Positions 53,364-60,678 of a stretch of DNA of 64,000 nucleotides are shown here, one piece after another (the first letter of the stretch is position 1; every line of letters starts with the position of its first letter). The notes beneath the pieces are model-generated. The model was not told the DNA's origin. It worked only from the letters and a program-made list of their open reading frames with translations, and ran no database searches. Source of the DNA: Oerskovia flava (GTDB taxonomy: Bacteria; Actinomycetota; Actinomycetes; Actinomycetales; Cellulomonadaceae). Location: contig NZ_JAOXSR010000001.1 in the NCBI RefSeq assembly GCF_026163685.1, forward strand, positions 558,001 to 622,000, written 5' to 3'. Position numbers and translations under genes: made by a program.

Positions 53364-54178
53364 CGGGTGACCTCCGCGGTCGCGTGGAGAGGTGCGTCCG
53401 CGGCCTGCGCCGAGGCGGTCCTTCCAGCGTGCTCGGGGTCGCCCGGCGCCCGGCCGGGTAGGCACAGGACGAGGACCGACCCGAGCGAGACGAGCGCGCC
53501 GACCCCGGCGAGCACGCCGACCCCCGGGTGGTCGAGCCGAGCGGCAGCGCTCGACCCGAGCACGAGCACGCCCGACAGCGTGAGGGCGAGCGGCACCTGC
53601 GCCGCGCGCAGGATGCGGTGCGCGGACAGGCGACGCAGCGCCAGGTCCCACGAAGTGTCCACCCCGACGACCGCTGCGCGCTGCGCGACGAGCCGCAGCA
53701 CGGCCTCCGTGCCGGCCAGGACCACGATCGCGGCGATGAGCAGCGGCACCCCGTAGAACCACCCGGGGTAGGGGCTCACGGCGCTCATGGTCGTCTCGGT
53801 GGCACGGCTCATCGACCGGCCGTCGGGCGCCGCGGTGAGCCCGCCGACCACGACCGCGGCGGCGACGGCGACGGTCAGCGACCACACGAGGACACGCAGG
53901 CCGCGCGGCGCGATGTCACGCACCGTGCGGCGGGAGAGGCTCGCGGCGCGGACCGTTCCGGTGGGCCGTGGCCAGGTGAGCTCGCCGACGGCGTGCACGG
54001 CGAGGAACACGGCGCCCACTAGGGCCGGGACCATGCCGAGCACGACCCCGGTCACCAGGCCGCTCGTGGTGCCTCGCACAAGAGGGAGCGCCGAGAGGGC
54101 CGCGAGCACCGCGGCGACGAGCGCCGCCACCGTGACGAGTCCGGCGTGCCGGCGTGCGGCAGCAGTTTGTATCAACAC
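53360..54178 (-). CDS. multi-pass membrane protein, paralogue A
   Basis: This is the first gene of the operon (272 aa, GTG). Five or six hydrophobic segments and the same AVGELTWPRPTG, PYPGWFYG and LRRLSAHRILR motifs mark it as a paralogue of the next gene. No Shine-Dalgarno sequence precedes the GTG, and a GATTGT -10-like hexamer ends 6 bases before it, so the mRNA may be leaderless. The start codon lies inside the probable GntR operator. The function is unknown. Confidence 0.83.
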   Translation of the reverse strand: MLIQTAAARRHAGLVTVAALVAAVLAALSALPLVRGTTSGLVTGVVLGMVPALVGAVFLAVHAVGELTWPRPTGTVRAASLSRRTVRDIAPRGLRVLVWSLTVAVAAAVVVGGLTAAPDGRSMSRATETTMSAVSPYPGWFYGVPLLIAAIVVLAGTEAVLRLVAQRAAVVGVDTSWDLALRRLSAHRILRAAQVPLALTLSGVLVLGSSAAARLDHPGVGVLAGVGALVSLGSVLVLCLPGRAPGDPEHAGRTASAQAADAPLHATAEVTR

Positions 54179-54188
54179 ATCGATACAA
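54167..54188. promoter_or_regulatory. probable GntR operator overlapping a start codon
   Basis: TTGTATC and GATACAA form 7-base inverted arms around 8 bases. The site is centred on the GTG (54178) of the first membrane-protein gene and lies at the head of the operon encoding a YtrA-like regulator. Confidence 0.65.
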
Positions 54189-54253
54189 TCTCATCGGTGA
54201 CCCGGGCTGTCAACAGGGACGGCGGCGCCCGCGCCACGTCGCATGAGAGGTCT

Positions 54254-54270
54254 CTCATGCACGGCTCATG
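54254..54270 (+). promoter_or_regulatory. CTCAT direct-repeat box 1 (candidate OmpR-family site)
   Basis: CTCATG-N5-CTCATG has the 11-bp spacing typical of OmpR/PhoB-family sites. It overlaps a 9-base-arm inverted repeat (54241-54260). It lies 33 bases before the APH-like gene. The whole resembles the box at 55583 (14 of 18 bases). Confidence 0.4.
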
Positions 54271-54302
54271 CCCGTCCCACCGGCCCGCGGTCGGATGGGT
54301 GC

Positions 54303-55709
54303 ATGGAGACGACCGTCCGCAGCGCACCCACCGCCCCGCCCGCGCCCCCGGCGCCGTGGTACCGGAGCGCGGCGGCCGCCGACCTGCTCACGGGCGCGCA
54401 GGCGGGCGACCTGCTCGCCGCGGCGCTCGCGGCCGACGGCGCGGGCCTGGAGTCCTGGCGCGTGCACCAGGTGCACGCCCGGCCGGGCGCGGAGGTGAGC
54501 GTCGGGTACGACGTCGTCGCCCGCCGGGGGCGGTCCGCGCCCGAGTACCTCGTCGCGACCACCGCCGCGCTCCCCGCCGCGGCCGCGCGCCACGGCGTGG
54601 TCCGCCTCGACGACGGGCCGCGGTCGGTGCACGTGTGGCGCCACCCCGTCGACCCCCTCCTGCCGGGCCTCGCGACCGCGTGCGACGCGGCCGCGCTCGG
54701 CGAGCTGCTCGCCCGGTCGCCGCGCACGCGGGGCGAGGTGCCCGACGTCGTCACGTCCGTCGAGATGGTCGCCTACCGTCCGCTGCGGCGGGCGGTGCTC
54801 CGCGCACGGCTGCGCCGCGGCCCGGTCGAGAGCCCTGTCGACAGCACGGTCTACGTCAAGGTCGTCCGCCCGGACACGGTGCGCGACCTGGTGGCTCGCC
54901 ACGAGCTGTTCGACGGGCGGACGCCCGCGGCACCGGTCGTGCGCACCTGGTCGGCCGACGGTGTGGTCGTCCTGCAGGAGGCGGCCGGGCAGTCCCTCGC
55001 GCAGCACCTCGCCGCCACGGCGCCGGGCGACCAGGCGTCCGCCATCGACCCGCAGCACCTGCTCGACACGCTCACCACCCTGCCTGCCGGGGCGCTCGAC
55101 CTCACGCGACGACCGGCCTGGGCCGAGCGGACCGCGCACTACGCCCGGGCCGCGCGGACCACGCACGGTCTCGACGCGGAGCGGGTCGACCGTCTCGAGC
55201 GGGCGGTGCGCGCGATCGTCGACGACGTTGACGCGGGGCCGGTGGTGCCCACGCACGGCGACTACTACGAGGCCAACATCGTGCTCGACGGCGACCGCGT
55301 GCGCACCCTCCTGGACGTCGACACCCTCGGCCCCGGGCACCTGGTCGACGACCTCGCCTGCCTCGTCGGGCACCTCGCCGTCCTGCCGAGCCTCGCCCCG
55401 GACGTCTACGGCGGCGCCGCAGGGCTCGTCGCGCGCTGCCTGGAGACGTTCGACCGTGCGGTCGACCCGCGGTCGCTGCGTGCCCGCGCGGCCGCGGTCG
55501 TGCTGTCCCTCGCGGCGAGCACGGCCGACCGGCGGCTCGCGCACACGTGGTGCGGCGTCGCGGAGGAGTTCCTGAGAACCCTCTCATCGTCGGCTCCTGC
55601 TGCTCTCACCCGGCCCGACCAGGCTGTTCAGCACACGGCGACCACCAGGTCGTCCACACCGGGTCTCCCGCCCCCCGCGGGTGCCCCACGACTCGAAGGA
55701 GACGAGTGA
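54303..55709 (+). CDS. APH/choline-kinase-family phosphotransferase-like protein
   Basis: This cytosolic protein (468 aa, ATG) has a kinase fold of the aminoglycoside/choline kinase type. The catalytic loop THGDYYEANIVLDGD and the metal-binding DVDTLGPGHLVDDLA are present. The N-terminal lobe is long and divergent. The C-terminal 45 residues are a disordered Ser/Thr/Pro tail. There is no basis for calling it a resistance gene; in this position a metabolic or maltokinase-like substrate is as likely. It ends 1 base before the next gene. Confidence 0.8.
   Translation: METTVRSAPTAPPAPPAPWYRSAAAADLLTGAQAGDLLAAALAADGAGLESWRVHQVHARPGAEVSVGYDVVARRGRSAPEYLVATTAALPAAAARHGVVRLDDGPRSVHVWRHPVDPLLPGLATACDAAALGELLARSPRTRGEVPDVVTSVEMVAYRPLRRAVLRARLRRGPVESPVDSTVYVKVVRPDTVRDLVARHELFDGRTPAAPVVRTWSADGVVVLQEAAGQSLAQHLAATAPGDQASAIDPQHLLDTLTTLPAGALDLTRRPAWAERTAHYARAARTTHGLDAERVDRLERAVRAIVDDVDAGPVVPTHGDYYEANIVLDGDRVRTLLDVDTLGPGHLVDDLACLVGHLAVLPSLAPDVYGGAAGLVARCLETFDRAVDPRSLRARAAAVVLSLAASTADRRLAHTWCGVAEEFLRTLSSSAPAALTRPDQAVQHTATTRSSTPGLPPPAGAPRLEGDE
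55583..55599 (+). promoter_or_regulatory. CTCAT direct-repeat box 2 (candidate OmpR-family site)
   Basis: CTCATC-N5-CTCCTG lies inside the 3' end of the APH-like gene, 111 bases before the Ser/Pro/Ala-repeat gene. It matches box 1 in 14 of 18 bases. Confidence 0.35.
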
Positions 55710-55710
55710 C

Positions 55711-56124
55711 ATGAAGACTCGCAACGCTTGGATCGTCACCGGTGCTCTCGGGGCCGTCGGCCTCGGCGCGACCGTCGCGGCAGCGAACGGCACCTTCACC
55801 GCACCCGAGCCGGCGACCGTCTCGCCGGCCGTGACCGTCGGCGAGACGTCGACCCCGGAACCCACGGCCACCGTCTCGCCGCGCCCCACCGACGTGCAGA
55901 ACGGGTCGTCGATCACGACGATCACCGCGCAGTCGGCGAACAGCCCGACGTCGGCCCAGTCGCCGAGGTCGCCCGCCAGCCCGGCGTCGCCCGCCAGCCC
56001 GGCGTCGCCCGCCAGCCCGGCGTCGCCGAACAGCCCGGCGTCGCCCAACAGCCCGGTGACCCCGCCGTCGCCGGCGTCCGCGCCGTCCCCGGCGTCTGCG
56101 GACTCGGCCCCGTCGGCCGACTGA
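55711..56124 (+). CDS. secreted Ser/Pro/Ala-repeat protein
   Basis: This 137-aa protein starts at an ATG with GAAGGAGACGAG upstream. A signal-like N-terminus (MKTRNAWIVTGALGAVGLGATVAAA) should direct export. The rest is low-complexity Thr/Pro/Ser, then ASPASP repeats from five 18-bp units, and an acidic end. It has no enzymatic motif and no anchor. It may be a cell-wall spacer or a substrate for O-mannosylation. It faces the two-component operon tail to tail. Confidence 0.8.
   Translation: MKTRNAWIVTGALGAVGLGATVAAANGTFTAPEPATVSPAVTVGETSTPEPTATVSPRPTDVQNGSSITTITAQSANSPTSAQSPRSPASPASPASPASPASPASPNSPASPNSPVTPPSPASAPSPASADSAPSAD
55969..56058 (+). repeat. five tandem 18-bp units encoding Ser-Pro-Ala repeats
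   Basis: Units of 18 bases begin at 55969, 55987, 56005, 56023 and 56041. The first three are identical (TCGCCCGCCAGCCCGGCG); the last two carry AAC for GCC. The frame is kept if copy number changes. Confidence 0.95.
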
Positions 56125-56139
56125 CCGGCCTCCCAGCCA

Positions 56140-56187
56140 CGCACGCCGCCGCCCGCCCCGTGTCGACGGGGCGGGCGGCGGCGTGCG
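56140..56187. terminator. 22-bp perfect hairpin between convergent genes
   Basis: Arms 56140-56161 and 56166-56187 pair without mismatch around a GTCG loop. It lies between the stops of the Ser/Pro/Ala-repeat gene and the response regulator (56191), so it can serve both strands. Confidence 0.85.
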
Positions 56188-56190
56188 CGG

Positions 56191-56856
56191 TCAGGCCGCG
56201 TCGGCGAGCCGGTAGCCCATCCCGCGCACCGTCACGAAGTGCTCGGCGCCCAGCTTGTTGCGCAGGTAGCGCACGTACACGTCCACGACGTTGGACCCGG
56301 GGTCGAAGTCGTAGCCCCACACGCGCGAGAGCAGCTGCTCGCGGCTGAGGACCTGCCCGGGGTTGCGCAGGAAAGCCTCGGCGAGCGCGAACTCGCGGGC
56401 CGACAGGTCGACCTCCTTGTCGCCCGCGCGGGCGCGGCGTGTGCGCAGGTCGAGGCTGAGCCCGCCGTGGGACAGGACCGAGACCTCGCCGGCTGGTTCG
56501 CTCCGCAGCCGTAGCCGGATGCGTGCCAGCAGCTCCTCGAAGCGGAACGGCTTGGCCATGTAGTCGTCCGCTCCGCCCTCGAGCCCGGCCACGGTGTCCG
56601 ACACCGAGGTGCGGGCGGTGAGGATGATGACGGGGATGGCGCTGCGGGCCTCGCGCAGTCGCCGCAGCACGGTGAAGCCGTCCTGGTCCGGCAGGCCCAG
56701 GTCCAGCACGAGCAGGTCGAAGTCCCCGCTGACCGCGAGGTCGTACGCCTCGCGCCCGGTGGTGACGGTGCTGCACGCGTAGCCCGCGGCGCGGAGCCCC
56801 TTGGCGACGAACGAGGCGATGCGTGCCTCGTCCTCCGCGATGAGTATCTGGCTCAT
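56191..56856 (-). CDS. OmpR/PhoB-family response regulator
   Basis: This two-component regulator (221 aa) starts at an ATG overlapping the sensor kinase stop. The receiver domain has Glu8-Asp9, phospho-acceptor Asp52 (LLVLDLGLP), Thr in ILTAR and Lys in MAKPF. The C-terminal winged helix reads LSAREFALAEAFLRNPGQVLSREQLLSRVWG and ends VRGMGYRLA. Likely targets are the 11-bp CTCAT repeats before its own operon, and perhaps those before the APH-like and repeat-protein genes. Confidence 0.95.
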   Translation of the reverse strand: MSQILIAEDEARIASFVAKGLRAAGYACSTVTTGREAYDLAVSGDFDLLVLDLGLPDQDGFTVLRRLREARSAIPVIILTARTSVSDTVAGLEGGADDYMAKPFRFEELLARIRLRLRSEPAGEVSVLSHGGLSLDLRTRRARAGDKEVDLSAREFALAEAFLRNPGQVLSREQLLSRVWGYDFDPGSNVVDVYVRYLRNKLGAEHFVTVRGMGYRLADAA

Positions 56857-58439
56857 GGTGCGGTCCTTCCGGGTGGGGGCAGCGGGGGAGTGGGTGCGCT
56901 CGGCGCGGTGGCGGCGGTCGGTGCCGTGCGCAGGGCCGACGGCGGGGCGGGCGGCGCGTCGACGGCCGGGGTGGACGCCACGACCGGGAGCACGAGCGTG
57001 AACGTGGACCCAGCCCCTCGCACGGACGCGACATCGACCCGCCCGTCGTGCCCGGCGGCGATGGCGGTGACGATCGCGAGGCCCAGGCCGGCGCCGTCGC
57101 GCGCCTCGATGCCGTGCTCGGCGCGGGCGAAGCGCTCGAAGATCCGCTCCAGGTCGGCGGGCTCGATCCCGACGCCCTCGTCCCGGACCCACAGGGTCAG
57201 GTGTGCACCGTCGTCGGACACCCTCGATCCCAGGGCCACGGTCGAGCCGGGGGCAGAGAACTTCACGGCGTTCGCCGCGAGCTGCAACCACGCCTGGGTG
57301 ATGCGTTGCGCGTCGACGCGCGCCGTGGCGTCGGTGCGCGCGTCGACGAGCCACCGCCGGTCGCCGAGGGTGCGGGCCTTGTCGAGGACGTCGTCGGTGA
57401 GTCGCCCGAGGTCGACCTCGGTGGGGCGCACGAAGTCGGGCCGCCCCGCCGTCGCGAGGATGACGAGGTCGTCCACGAGCCGGTTCATCCGGTCGAGCTC
57501 GTCGAGCGCGAGGTCGCGCGTCGCGGTGGTGTCCTCGACGTCGGCGGGGTCCATGAGCTCGAGGTGACCACGGACCACGGTCAGCGGCGTGCGGAGCTCG
57601 TGGCCGACGTCGTCCAGCAGGCGTCGTTGTGACTCGAAGGACTCGTCGAGGCGGGCGAGCATGGCGTTGAACGCCCGGGTGAGCTCGGAGAGGTCGTCGT
57701 TGCCGGAGACCCCGATGCGCTGCGAGAGATCGGTGTCGCCGATCTGCTGCGCGGTCTGCGCGAGGACGCGGATGGGGCGCAGCAGCCGACCGGCGACGAC
57801 CCAGCCGACGACTCCGATGAGGACGAGCGCCACGAGTGCGACGAGCGCGTACGTCGCGAATACCTCGTTGAACTCGGCGTGTTCGGCGTCGCGGTCGAAG
57901 GCGAGCACGAGTGCGGCGGGTGCGGTGTCGACGGAGGCCGCGTCGCCGGTCGTGGTAGCTGTGCCACCGTCCGCACGGACCGGGAAGACCATGGCGCGGT
58001 AGCTCGCCGTCGGGGTGGTGACGGTCCGCAGGACGACGTGGTCGGAGTCGACGAGAGCGGTGAGCTCGGCGACGAGTGCCTCGTCGTCTTCGAGACGCAG
58101 CTGGACGTCCTGCTGGGAGACCAGCGGAGACCGCCCGCTGCGCAGGCCGATGATTCCCTCGTTGCCGGCGGGCACCGTGAGCTGGATCGCGGCGACGACG
58201 ACGTCCTCGGGCGAGTCGAACGGCTCTCCGGTGACGGGGTTGACCCCGGTGAGCGCGAGCTGCTTGAGCTCGAGGACGCTGCGGTTCAGCGTCTCCTCGA
58301 TGCGGTCGTCGACACGGTGGCGTTGCAGCGTATAGGCCGTCGCGCCGGCGATGACCAGAGCGAGCGCGCTGAGGGTGAGCACCGCGGCGAGGATGCGCGT
58401 GCGGACGGTCAGGACGCGGCGGGTGGGCTCAGTCGTCAT
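56853..58439 (-). CDS. membrane sensor histidine kinase
   Basis: This kinase is 528 aa from ATG 58439, the start overlapping the upstream stop; other in-frame ATGs lie in the GAC-repeat region. TM1 (about 15-35), an extracytoplasmic sensor of about 150 residues and TM2 precede a HAMP domain (RLLRPIRVLAQTAQQI). The phospho-acceptor His280 sits in VGHELRTPLTVVRGH. The N box LAANAVKFS and G boxes RDEGVGIEPADLERIFERF and GAGLGLAIV follow, then a Pro/Thr-rich tail. It pairs with the regulator downstream. Confidence 0.94.
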   Translation of the reverse strand: MTTEPTRRVLTVRTRILAAVLTLSALALVIAGATAYTLQRHRVDDRIEETLNRSVLELKQLALTGVNPVTGEPFDSPEDVVVAAIQLTVPAGNEGIIGLRSGRSPLVSQQDVQLRLEDDEALVAELTALVDSDHVVLRTVTTPTASYRAMVFPVRADGGTATTTGDAASVDTAPAALVLAFDRDAEHAEFNEVFATYALVALVALVLIGVVGWVVAGRLLRPIRVLAQTAQQIGDTDLSQRIGVSGNDDLSELTRAFNAMLARLDESFESQRRLLDDVGHELRTPLTVVRGHLELMDPADVEDTTATRDLALDELDRMNRLVDDLVILATAGRPDFVRPTEVDLGRLTDDVLDKARTLGDRRWLVDARTDATARVDAQRITQAWLQLAANAVKFSAPGSTVALGSRVSDDGAHLTLWVRDEGVGIEPADLERIFERFARAEHGIEARDGAGLGLAIVTAIAAGHDGRVDVASVRGAGSTFTLVLPVVASTPAVDAPPAPPSALRTAPTAATAPSAPTPPLPPPGRTAP

Positions 58440-58764
58440 CGTCGTCATCGTCGTCGTCGTCGTCGTCGTCGCTGTCGTCATGGCCGGTCGGTGGTGCGGG
58501 CGTGACGCGGTCGTCGTCCTCGCGGGACGGCGGTGTGCTGGGTGGTGGGGTGCTGTCGGGCGGGGTGGTCGGTGCCTCGGGCGCGGGCTCGGTGGGCTCG
58601 TCGGTCGGTGACCCGGGGGTCTCGGTGGCCGGTACGGGGGTGATGACGACGACGTCGCCCAGCTCGAGGTTCGCGGGTCGGGCGGTGACCGCGGCGACGC
58701 CGACGACGCCGCCGACGAGGACGAGGACGGCGAGCACCGCGCCGAGGAGGGCCTGACGTCTCAT
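58429..58764 (-). CDS. small secreted or anchored hydrophilic protein with poly-Asp tail
   Basis: This 111-aa protein starts at an ATG with AGGTGA upstream. One N-terminal hydrophobic segment (ALLGAVLAVLVLVGGVVGVAAV) is followed by a Pro/Thr/Glu-rich stretch and a run of about 13 Asp broken once by Ser. It overlaps the sensor kinase start by 11 bases. Similar small hydrophilic proteins sit beside sensor kinases in actinobacteria. The acidic tail could bind metal ions and modulate the sensor; that is inference. Confidence 0.75.
   Translation of the reverse strand: MRRQALLGAVLAVLVLVGGVVGVAAVTARPANLELGDVVVITPVPATETPGSPTDEPTEPAPEAPTTPPDSTPPPSTPPSREDDDRVTPAPPTGHDDSDDDDDDDDDDDDD
58432..58479. repeat. 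GAC/GAT trinucleotide repeat encoding poly-Asp
   Basis: A run of GTC units on the plus strand, with a few ATC and one GCT, encodes a nearly pure Asp tail on the minus strand. It overlaps the start region of the sensor kinase gene, where the same DNA reads Thr-rich in the other frame. Confidence 0.9.
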
Positions 58765-58793
58765 GGGTTCATCACCTGCCGGCTCATGGACCC

Positions 58794-58828
58794 AGTATCG
58801 GTCGTACCGATGAGAAGCGGATGAGAAG
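58794..58828 (-). promoter_or_regulatory. autoregulated promoter: CTTCTCATC direct repeats plus -10
   Basis: Two exact CTTCTCATC copies, 11 bp apart (58809-58817 and 58820-58828), lie 9 bases upstream of a GATACT -10-like hexamer (58794-58799), replacing the -35. This is the layout of PhoB-type activated promoters, 30 bases before the operon's first ATG. Confidence 0.6.
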
Positions 58829-58839
58829 AGACGGTGATA

Positions 58840-58853
58840 TCTTGAGATCAAGA
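58840..58853. promoter_or_regulatory. MarR-type inverted repeat before tam
   Basis: TCTTGA-GA-TCAAGA is followed one base later by a third TCTTGA (58855-58860). The pattern resembles MarR-family sites and lies 24 bases before the tam ATG. No MarR gene is in the window. Confidence 0.45.
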
Positions 58854-58877
58854 ATCTTGACGACGAGAAAGGCCAGG

Positions 58878-59639
58878 ATGAGCGACTGGGACCCGACCCG
58901 CTACCTGCAGTTCACGCACGAACGGTCACGGCCTATGGTCGAGCTGCTGGCCAGAGTACCGGGGCAGGCTCGTCGTGTGCTCGACCTCGGGTGCGGCCCG
59001 GGCCACCTGTCGGTCCTCCTGCGGGAGCGCTGGCCCGACGCCGAGATCACCGGTGTCGACGCCTCGCCCGCCATGATCGCCCGTGCGCGCGCCGAGGACC
59101 GCCGCGGCACCTACGTGCAGGCCGACCTGCGGGACCTGCCGCCCGAGCGTCGCGCGGACGTCGTCCTCAGCAACGCGACCTACCAGTGGCTGCCCGACCA
59201 CCTCGAGCTCCTGCCGGAGCTCACCGAGCACGTCGACGACGGCGGCACCTTCGCGTTCTCCGTGCCCGGCAACCAGGACGGCGCGAGCCACCGGCTCCTG
59301 GCCGAGCTCGCCGCGCACCCGCCGTACGCCGCGTACACGGCGGACGTCGTGCGGTCCGGCGCGCACGGCGCCGCCACCTATCTCGACGTCCTCGCGCGAC
59401 CGGGGTGGCACGTCGACGCCTGGGAGACGACGTACCTGCACGTGCTGCCGGGCGAGGACCCGGTCTTCGCGTGGATCTCCGCGACGGGCGCACGACCGGT
59501 GCTCGACGCCCTGCCGGCCGACCTGCGTCCGGAGTTCGAGGACGCGTACCGGGCGGCGCTCCGCGCCGCCTACCCGCGCGTGGCCTACGGCACGGTGCTG
59601 CCGTTCCGCCGCGTCTTCGTGGTCGCGACCCGCACCTGA
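58878..59639 (+). CDS. tam: trans-aconitate 2-methyltransferase
   Basis: This cytosolic SAM-dependent methyltransferase (253 aa) starts at an ATG with GAAAGG upstream. It methylates trans-aconitate, a by-product that inhibits the citric-acid cycle. Motif I is VLDLGCGPGHLSVLL, followed by GVDASPAMI and the Tam signature SNATYQWLPDH. The N-terminal WDPTRYLQFTHERSRP is also family-typical. It is convergent with the adenosine deaminase gene, with only 2 bases between them. Confidence 0.93.
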   Translation: MSDWDPTRYLQFTHERSRPMVELLARVPGQARRVLDLGCGPGHLSVLLRERWPDAEITGVDASPAMIARARAEDRRGTYVQADLRDLPPERRADVVLSNATYQWLPDHLELLPELTEHVDDGGTFAFSVPGNQDGASHRLLAELAAHPPYAAYTADVVRSGAHGAATYLDVLARPGWHVDAWETTYLHVLPGEDPVFAWISATGARPVLDALPADLRPEFEDAYRAALRAAYPRVAYGTVLPFRRVFVVATRT

Positions 59640-59641
59640 GG

Positions 59642-60658
59642 TCAGTCCGCGAGCCAGTCGTCGACGCCGGCGAGCAGCCGGGTCTTCGTGGCCGCCCGGG
59701 CGCGGCTCGCCCGGATCGAGGACCGGGCGAGGTCGGCGAGCTCCGCGTCCGAGAACCCGTGGTCGGTGCGCGCGGACTCGTACTGCGCGACGAGGCGCGA
59801 GCCGAACAGCAAGGGGTCGTCGGCGCCCAGCGCGACCTGCGCCCCGGCGTCGACCAGCGCGCCCAGCGGGACCTGCGCGTCATCGTCGTACACCCCGAGC
59901 GACACGTTCGACGCGGGGCACACCTCGAGGGCGATCCCGCGCTCCACGATGTCCGCCAGAAGCCGCGGGTCCTCGGCCGCCCGCACGCCGTGGCCGAGGC
60001 GGTCCGGGTCCAGCTCGCGCAGCACCTCGTGCACGTGCACGGGGCCGAGCAGCTCGCCGCCGTGCGGGACCAGCGCGAGACCCGCATCGCGCGCGATCGA
60101 GAACGCCCGCGCGAACTCCGCGGTGTCCCCGCGCCGCTCGTCGTTGCTCAGCCCGAAACCCACGACCTCGCCCGCGTCCTGACCGACGTGCTGCGCCGCC
60201 AGCCGCGCCAGGACGCGCGCGTCGAGCGGATGGCGCATCCGGGAGGCGGCGACCACGACGGCGACCTCCACGCCCGTCGCGGCGCTCGCGGTGCGTGCGG
60301 CGTCGAGCACGATCTCCACCGCCGGGGTGATGCCGCCGACGAACGGGGCGTACGACGTCGGATCCACCTGGATCTCCAGGCGGCCCGAACCCTCGGCCGC
60401 GTCGTCCTCGGCGGCCTCGTGCACGATGCGCCGCATGTCGGCCTCGGACCGCACACACGCGCGCGCCGCGTCGTAGAGCCGCTGGAACCGGAACCAGCCG
60501 CGCTCGGTCGCGGGCACGCGCAGGGGGTCGCCGTCGAGCAGCGCGTGGGGGAGCCGGACGTCGTACCGGTCCGCGAGGTCCTTGAGCGTCGCCGTCCGCA
60601 TCGAACCGGTGAAGTGCAGGTGGAGGTGGGTCTTGGGGAGCTTCGCCAGATCGCGCAC
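59642..60658 (-). CDS. add: adenosine deaminase
   Basis: This purine-salvage enzyme (338 aa) deaminates adenosine to inosine. GTG 60658 is chosen because it gives the usual VRDLAKLPKTHLHLHF beginning; GTG 60682, overlapping the upstream stop, would add 8 residues. Zinc ligands are in HLHLHFTG. Other active-site motifs are HGGELLG, RLGHGVRAAED, EVCPASNVSLGVY and ALGADDPLLFG. It follows the NarL-type regulator gene closely and may be co-transcribed with it. Confidence 0.92.
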   Translation of the reverse strand: MRDLAKLPKTHLHLHFTGSMRTATLKDLADRYDVRLPHALLDGDPLRVPATERGWFRFQRLYDAARACVRSEADMRRIVHEAAEDDAAEGSGRLEIQVDPTSYAPFVGGITPAVEIVLDAARTASAATGVEVAVVVAASRMRHPLDARVLARLAAQHVGQDAGEVVGFGLSNDERRGDTAEFARAFSIARDAGLALVPHGGELLGPVHVHEVLRELDPDRLGHGVRAAEDPRLLADIVERGIALEVCPASNVSLGVYDDDAQVPLGALVDAGAQVALGADDPLLFGSRLVAQYESARTDHGFSDAELADLARSSIRASRARAATKTRLLAGVDDWLAD

Positions 60659-60678
60659 CGTGGCAGTCTCGCATCCCC

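Noticed and set aside
54303-55709. Antibiotic-resistance phosphotransferase
   Set aside because: Only the general APH/choline kinase motifs are present; nothing indicates an aminoglycoside substrate.
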